Assembly: GCF_018881855.1 (NCBI RefSeq)
Contig: NZ_JACVPN010000005.1
Span: 62,001 to 126,000, forward strand
DNA from: Polynucleobacter sp. MWH-Berg-3C6
GTDB taxonomy: Bacteria > Pseudomonadota > Gammaproteobacteria > Burkholderiales > Burkholderiaceae
Length of the DNA stretch: 64,000 nt
Direction: 5' to 3'
The translations under genes were made by a program, and so were the position numbers. The notes beneath the pieces are model-generated. The model made no database searches and had not been told where the DNA came from. It saw nothing but the letters and a program-made list of their open reading frames with translations. This document shows, piece after piece, positions 61,678 through 64,000 of the stretch. How positions within the stretch are numbered: position 1 is the first letter of the stretch; each line of letters opens with the position of its first letter.

Positions 61678-63006
61678 CTACTGTGTTGGTAGGCAATTCA
61701 AATAAAAGCGCTTGATCTCTTGATCGCAACTCACATCTCTAGGCTCAATTGGTCTTTGCAGAGAAATGCCCTCAATCGTCTTGCATCTACTCAGGGCAAC
61801 GTAGACTTGACCAGATGCAAATGCGCCAGAAGATAAATCGACTTTGACTTTATCGAGCGTCTTACCCTGGCTCTTATGAATAGTTACTGCCCAAGCGAGC
61901 ATTAACGGTATCTGAACATAAGTACCAATAATGCTGGGTGAGATTTTCCCGGACATCATGTCGTGATCGTAACGATAGGACTCCCATTGATGGCCCGTAA
62001 CTTCAACGGTATTGGAATACGGCCCGTTCTTTACCATCACTTTTACTTTGTCTGGAAGCATTTCTCGCACAACACCAATCGTGCCATTCACCCAGCGTTT
62101 CGGAAAATTGGGATCTGTTGCAGTAAACATGACTTTTGCGCCAACTTTTAGAGCTAAATTATTTGCTGATGGCAAGTTGCGTTCATCAACATTAAACTTT
62201 CCCGTCGTTTTACCCGTATAGACCTTGACATCATTGGTAATGGCCCGTAATCCTGCGCCATTAATTTGGTCTGCTCTTGCATTGGTAGTGGTGAGCGTGA
62301 TAGTTTCTTCATCCACCTCGGCGTCTTTTCGATAGCATTGTGCATTGAGTGTATCTAGTGCCTCATCTATATCCTGATTAATGCGAATACGATTCAGTAG
62401 ATCGGCAAAGTGCTCATCTTTCTGACGGAAGATCTTGGATAACTCCACCATAGTGACATCTTTGCGGTGTAGAGCCATAGCGCAGAAAAAATAAGGGCCC
62501 TCATATCCTCGATCGGCTAGCACTTGCATATCGCTACTCGATACTACTGGCGGCAACTGAAATAAGTCCCCTACAAACATCACCTGGATTCCACCAAAGG
62601 GCTTACCCTTTTGCGGTCCGTTCTCACGCAGGAATAAATCCATGGCATCAACTACATCAGCCCGTACCATCGAGATCTCATCAATGATGAGAAGCCGAAT
62701 ATCTTTATAGAGGCGCTTATCCCGCAGGGGTTTAATATCTTCTTCTGGGAAAATTAAGCGTGGTGGCAATCTGAAGAAGGAGTGAATCGTGACACCCTTC
62801 ACTTGCAATGCAGCTACACCAGTGGGCGCTACGACTACAACATTGCCAGGAATTGTTTCGCGAAGATAGCCAATGAGGGTTGTTTTACCAGTGCCCGCTT
62901 TACCGCTGACAAAGATATAGGGATCATGCCGCTCAATAGCTTCAATTACCGCCTGGTAATCAGGAGTAACTTCAATCTCGGGTGAGTCTATTGCAGGACT
63001 AGTCAT
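61678..63006 (-). CDS. PIF1-like helicase
   Basis: 442 residues with the P-loop SGKAGTGKTTLIGYL, the Walker B LLIIDEISMVRADVV, a PIF1-type motif (GDLFQLPPV) and the C-terminal UvrD-like VTIHKSQGKTLDKV and VYVALSRCKTIEG. These are ATP-driven 5'-3' DNA helicases acting in recombination or replication repair. It starts three bases after the SUMF1-type gene stop and converges with the antitoxin gene. Confidence 0.88.
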   Translation of the reverse strand: MTSPAIDSPEIEVTPDYQAVIEAIERHDPYIFVSGKAGTGKTTLIGYLRETIPGNVVVVAPTGVAALQVKGVTIHSFFRLPPRLIFPEEDIKPLRDKRLYKDIRLLIIDEISMVRADVVDAMDLFLRENGPQKGKPFGGIQVMFVGDLFQLPPVVSSSDMQVLADRGYEGPYFFCAMALHRKDVTMVELSKIFRQKDEHFADLLNRIRINQDIDEALDTLNAQCYRKDAEVDEETITLTTTNARADQINGAGLRAITNDVKVYTGKTTGKFNVDERNLPSANNLALKVGAKVMFTATDPNFPKRWVNGTIGVVREMLPDKVKVMVKNGPYSNTVEVTGHQWESYRYDHDMMSGKISPSIIGTYVQIPLMLAWAVTIHKSQGKTLDKVKVDLSSGAFASGQVYVALSRCKTIEGISLQRPIEPRDVSCDQEIKRFYLNCLPTQ

Positions 63007-63009
63007 CCC

Positions 63010-63792
63010 CTATTGTTTCACGGCATCGGCGACACACCGAAATCCGATATAAACCACGGTGATATCAGCCGACTTAGACTCCACATCAGACTCTTGCTGG
63101 CGCTCTGGACCGTACCACCAAGAGGCGCCGCGCGTGATGTATCCACCATTGCGCTCTGTAGCGGTCCACTCCCAGACATTGCCGCCCATGTCATACATGC
63201 CATTCACCCCAGGCTTTGTCGTTTTAGTGGTGACATGCCCTGTACCCCGATTCAGAGCACCGGCAGGAGCCACACCTTTGTAATCACCACAGCCATTTAG
63301 GCAATGAGAAACCGCTGGAGTATTACCACCAGGAAATGGGTAACGCTGCCCTTTGGCATAGCCAGCAGGAGGATTTGCTCTTTGCTCTAAAAATGCAGCT
63401 GAAGTCCACTCAGCATCCGTTGGCAAACGTTTACCGTAGAAACGGCATATAGAGTCTGCTTCTTTTTGATTAAGATGTACTGCAGGCTCTAAGTCATTAG
63501 CAGGCACTCCATATGGAGTCTTCCAGGTCCAGCCGGATTTTTGTACAAATCCACTTTCATAATTTAGGCCACCACCCTTCTTTTCTGCAGCACTCACAAA
63601 ACCAGTAGCAGCAAAACCTTTGACATCGCCAATAGTCATCTCGGTTTGATCCCAGATCAGATTGCCAATTTGCACAGTAGGAATAGAAGATGCAGGAGCG
63701 CTTTGGCTAGGCGTAGATCTGAGCATGAAATACGCTGCAATAGCTGTCAGTACTAGGCCAAACAGAATTGTGGAGAAATCGAATTTTTTCAT
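63010..63792 (-). CDS. Membrane-anchored SUMF1/formylglycine-generating-enzyme family protein
   Basis: About 260 residues from the ATG at 63792: an N-terminal membrane helix (STILFGLVLTAIAAYFML) and a SUMF1 domain with KRLPTDAEWTSAAFLEQ, YDMGGNVWEWTATERNGG and GFRCVAD. The catalytic Cys pair of true formylglycine-generating enzymes is not apparent in the GGYITRGASWWYGPE region, so sulfatase activation is doubtful. A different oxygen-dependent or binding role is possible. Confidence 0.8.
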   Translation of the reverse strand: MKKFDFSTILFGLVLTAIAAYFMLRSTPSQSAPASSIPTVQIGNLIWDQTEMTIGDVKGFAATGFVSAAEKKGGGLNYESGFVQKSGWTWKTPYGVPANDLEPAVHLNQKEADSICRFYGKRLPTDAEWTSAAFLEQRANPPAGYAKGQRYPFPGGNTPAVSHCLNGCGDYKGVAPAGALNRGTGHVTTKTTKPGVNGMYDMGGNVWEWTATERNGGYITRGASWWYGPERQQESDVESKSADITVVYIGFRCVADAVKQ

Positions 63793-63938
63793 TGGACAGG
63801 TGTCCCTGTAGGGTGGATTTAATGTACCAGGAGATTCTAATTCCAAGAGATAGAAGACCAAAACAAGCAATTACCCTCGAATTCAGCATTTCGAAGGAAA
63901 AATGAATAGATGTATTGGAGATGATCTGAGGAGGTATT

Positions 63939-64000
63939 TGGGGCGAACGACGGGGCTCGAACCCGCGACAACCAGAATCACAATCTGGGACTCTACCAAC
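63939..64000 (-). tRNA. tRNA-His (GTG), 5' end beyond window
   Basis: The visible 62 bases read from the 3' end: encoded CCA preceded by C at the discriminator, as in tRNA-His, a T arm GGGTTCGAGCCC and an anticodon loop TTGTGAT with anticodon GTG. The 5' acceptor strand lies outside the window. Confidence 0.9.

Noticed and set aside
1..64000. CRISPR array or insertion sequence
   Set aside because: No regularly spaced repeats of 25-40 bases and no transposase gene were seen on either strand.

Overview
The window looks like the chromosome of a small-genome freshwater betaproteobacterium of the Burkholderiaceae, most like Polynucleobacter. This is inferred from AT-leaning codon use, tight gene packing, orphan Bug-type solute-binding proteins, a molybdenum NAD-dependent formate dehydrogenase, a Sox gene cluster and the general gene style. 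No database search was possible.

Layout. 1-6142 (minus strand): a two-partner secretion locus with the outer-membrane transporter (TpsB), a periplasmic parvulin, two uncharacterised proteins and the large exoprotein (TpsA), which runs off the left edge. 6296-9955: de novo NAD synthesis (nadA, nadC, convergent nadB). 9996-10501: a RelE/ParE-type toxin-antitoxin pair. 10600-15321: formate dehydrogenase with a fused diaphorase subunit. 15496-18814: envelope proteins. 18862-18952: tRNA-Ser. 18999-25305: acetyl-CoA synthetase, class I fumarase, glutamate racemase and a TonB-ExbB-ExbD operon.

25801-43596 is a mobile region at the 3' end of a tRNA-Leu(UAA) gene. A repeat matching the tRNA 3' end occurs three times, at 25801, 28774 and 43579. 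The right-hand interval (28774-43596) is a prophage with integrase, lysis cassette and a 2448-residue polyvalent protein. It has no recognisable terminase, portal, capsid or repressor genes, so it looks defective. The left-hand interval (25801-28791) carries only a flagellin with an unusual central domain, under a sigma-28-like promoter, and a secreted hydrolase. Tandem copies of an 11-bp GGGGGAA repeat sit just inside both prophage ends and look like integrase arm sites.

43807-48052: a penicillin-acylase family enzyme, small envelope proteins and purU. 48059-52805: one operon of a molybdenum hydroxylase (IorA/IorB type) followed by soxX, soxY, soxZ and soxA, with no soxB or soxCD nearby. 52952-60653: LrgA/LrgB, two Bug-type binding proteins, a PEP mutase/isocitrate lyase family enzyme, a HigBA pair, a class III aminotransferase and a gamma-glutamyltransferase family enzyme. 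60668-64000: a small ORF, a BrnT/BrnA-like pair, a PIF1-like helicase, a membrane-anchored sulfatase-modifying-factor family protein and a tRNA-His cut by the right edge.
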